A stretch of 13,957 nt of DNA from Ophiocordyceps camponoti-saundersi (nom. inval.) (lineage: Eukaryota > Ascomycota > Sordariomycetes > Hypocreales > Ophiocordycipitaceae): positions 8,278 to 22,234 of the forward strand of contig PDHQ01000462.1 in the NCBI GenBank assembly GCA_003339415.1, in the 5' to 3' direction. Below are positions 13,943 through 13,957 of this stretch, piece by piece (position 1 is the stretch's first letter; every line of letters begins with the position of its first letter). The notes beneath the pieces are model-generated. The model saw only the letters and a list, made by a program, of their open reading frames with translations. It was not told where the DNA came from and did not search any database. Position numbers and translations under genes: made by a program.

Positions 13943-13957
13943 GAGGCGGCTAGTTCC

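Larger units (their letters stand above)
12886..13957. other. 3' flank of tps2, no gene seen
   Basis: This holds the tps2 3' region, beginning with a GGT/G-rich tract. A (GT)8(ATGT)3 microsatellite lies at 13131-13158, three GAGAGGG units at 13304-13324, and a group of AGTTGA-type words at 13343-13403. The poly-G tract closes the window. A 75-residue open frame from ATG 13577 has no recognisable domain and is not called. No AATAAA signal stands out. Confidence 0.6.

Overview
The window looks like nuclear DNA of a filamentous ascomycete (Pezizomycotina), most likely a Sordariomycete. Reasons: short spliceosomal introns (62-115 nt) with GT..AG ends and CTGAC/CTAAC branch points, GC-rich coding sequence, long intergenic regions full of microsatellites and homopolymers, a Zn2Cys6 regulator with the fungal middle homology region, and a fungal-type Tps2. 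I did not identify a species. Names rest on motif recognition, not database searches.

Layout: 1-3137 is a long region without a convincing gene. It is rich in microsatellites and G/C homopolymers, and its last 1,056 nt have no ATG on the + strand, which fits a long 5' leader. 3138-5556 (+) encodes a 774-residue C2H2 zinc-finger regulator (one intron) with a very large low-complexity tail of Gln, His, Pro and Ser. 5557-6829 is a convergent 3'/3' spacer. 6830-9226 (-) encodes a Zn2Cys6 transcription factor with one stop-free, 87-nt intron (798 residues if read through, 769 if spliced). 9227-10140 is a divergent promoter region shared with the next gene. It carries an E-box/CRE-like composite, an AP-1/Gcn4-type site, inverted repeats and CCCCT stress-element cores. 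10141-12885 (+) encodes an 855-residue Tps2-type trehalose-6-phosphate phosphatase (two introns). 12886-13957 is its 3' flank and ends in a very long poly-G tract.

How the genes may work together: only tps2 has a clear biochemical role, the second step of trehalose synthesis, which serves stress tolerance and spore carbohydrate. The C2H2 protein resembles the Usv1/Rgm1/Rsv1 style of starvation and stress regulators. The Zn2Cys6 gene is head-to-head with tps2. A link between these regulators and trehalose is an inference from adjacency and promoter motifs only.

I found no mobile element, tRNA, rRNA, CRISPR array, secondary-metabolite cluster or clearly new multi-gene system. The best leads are regulatory: the ATG-free leader with a hairpin just before the C2H2 start, the stop-free intron in the Zn2Cys6 gene, the unusual zinc-finger spacing, and the inverted repeat in the divergent promoter.
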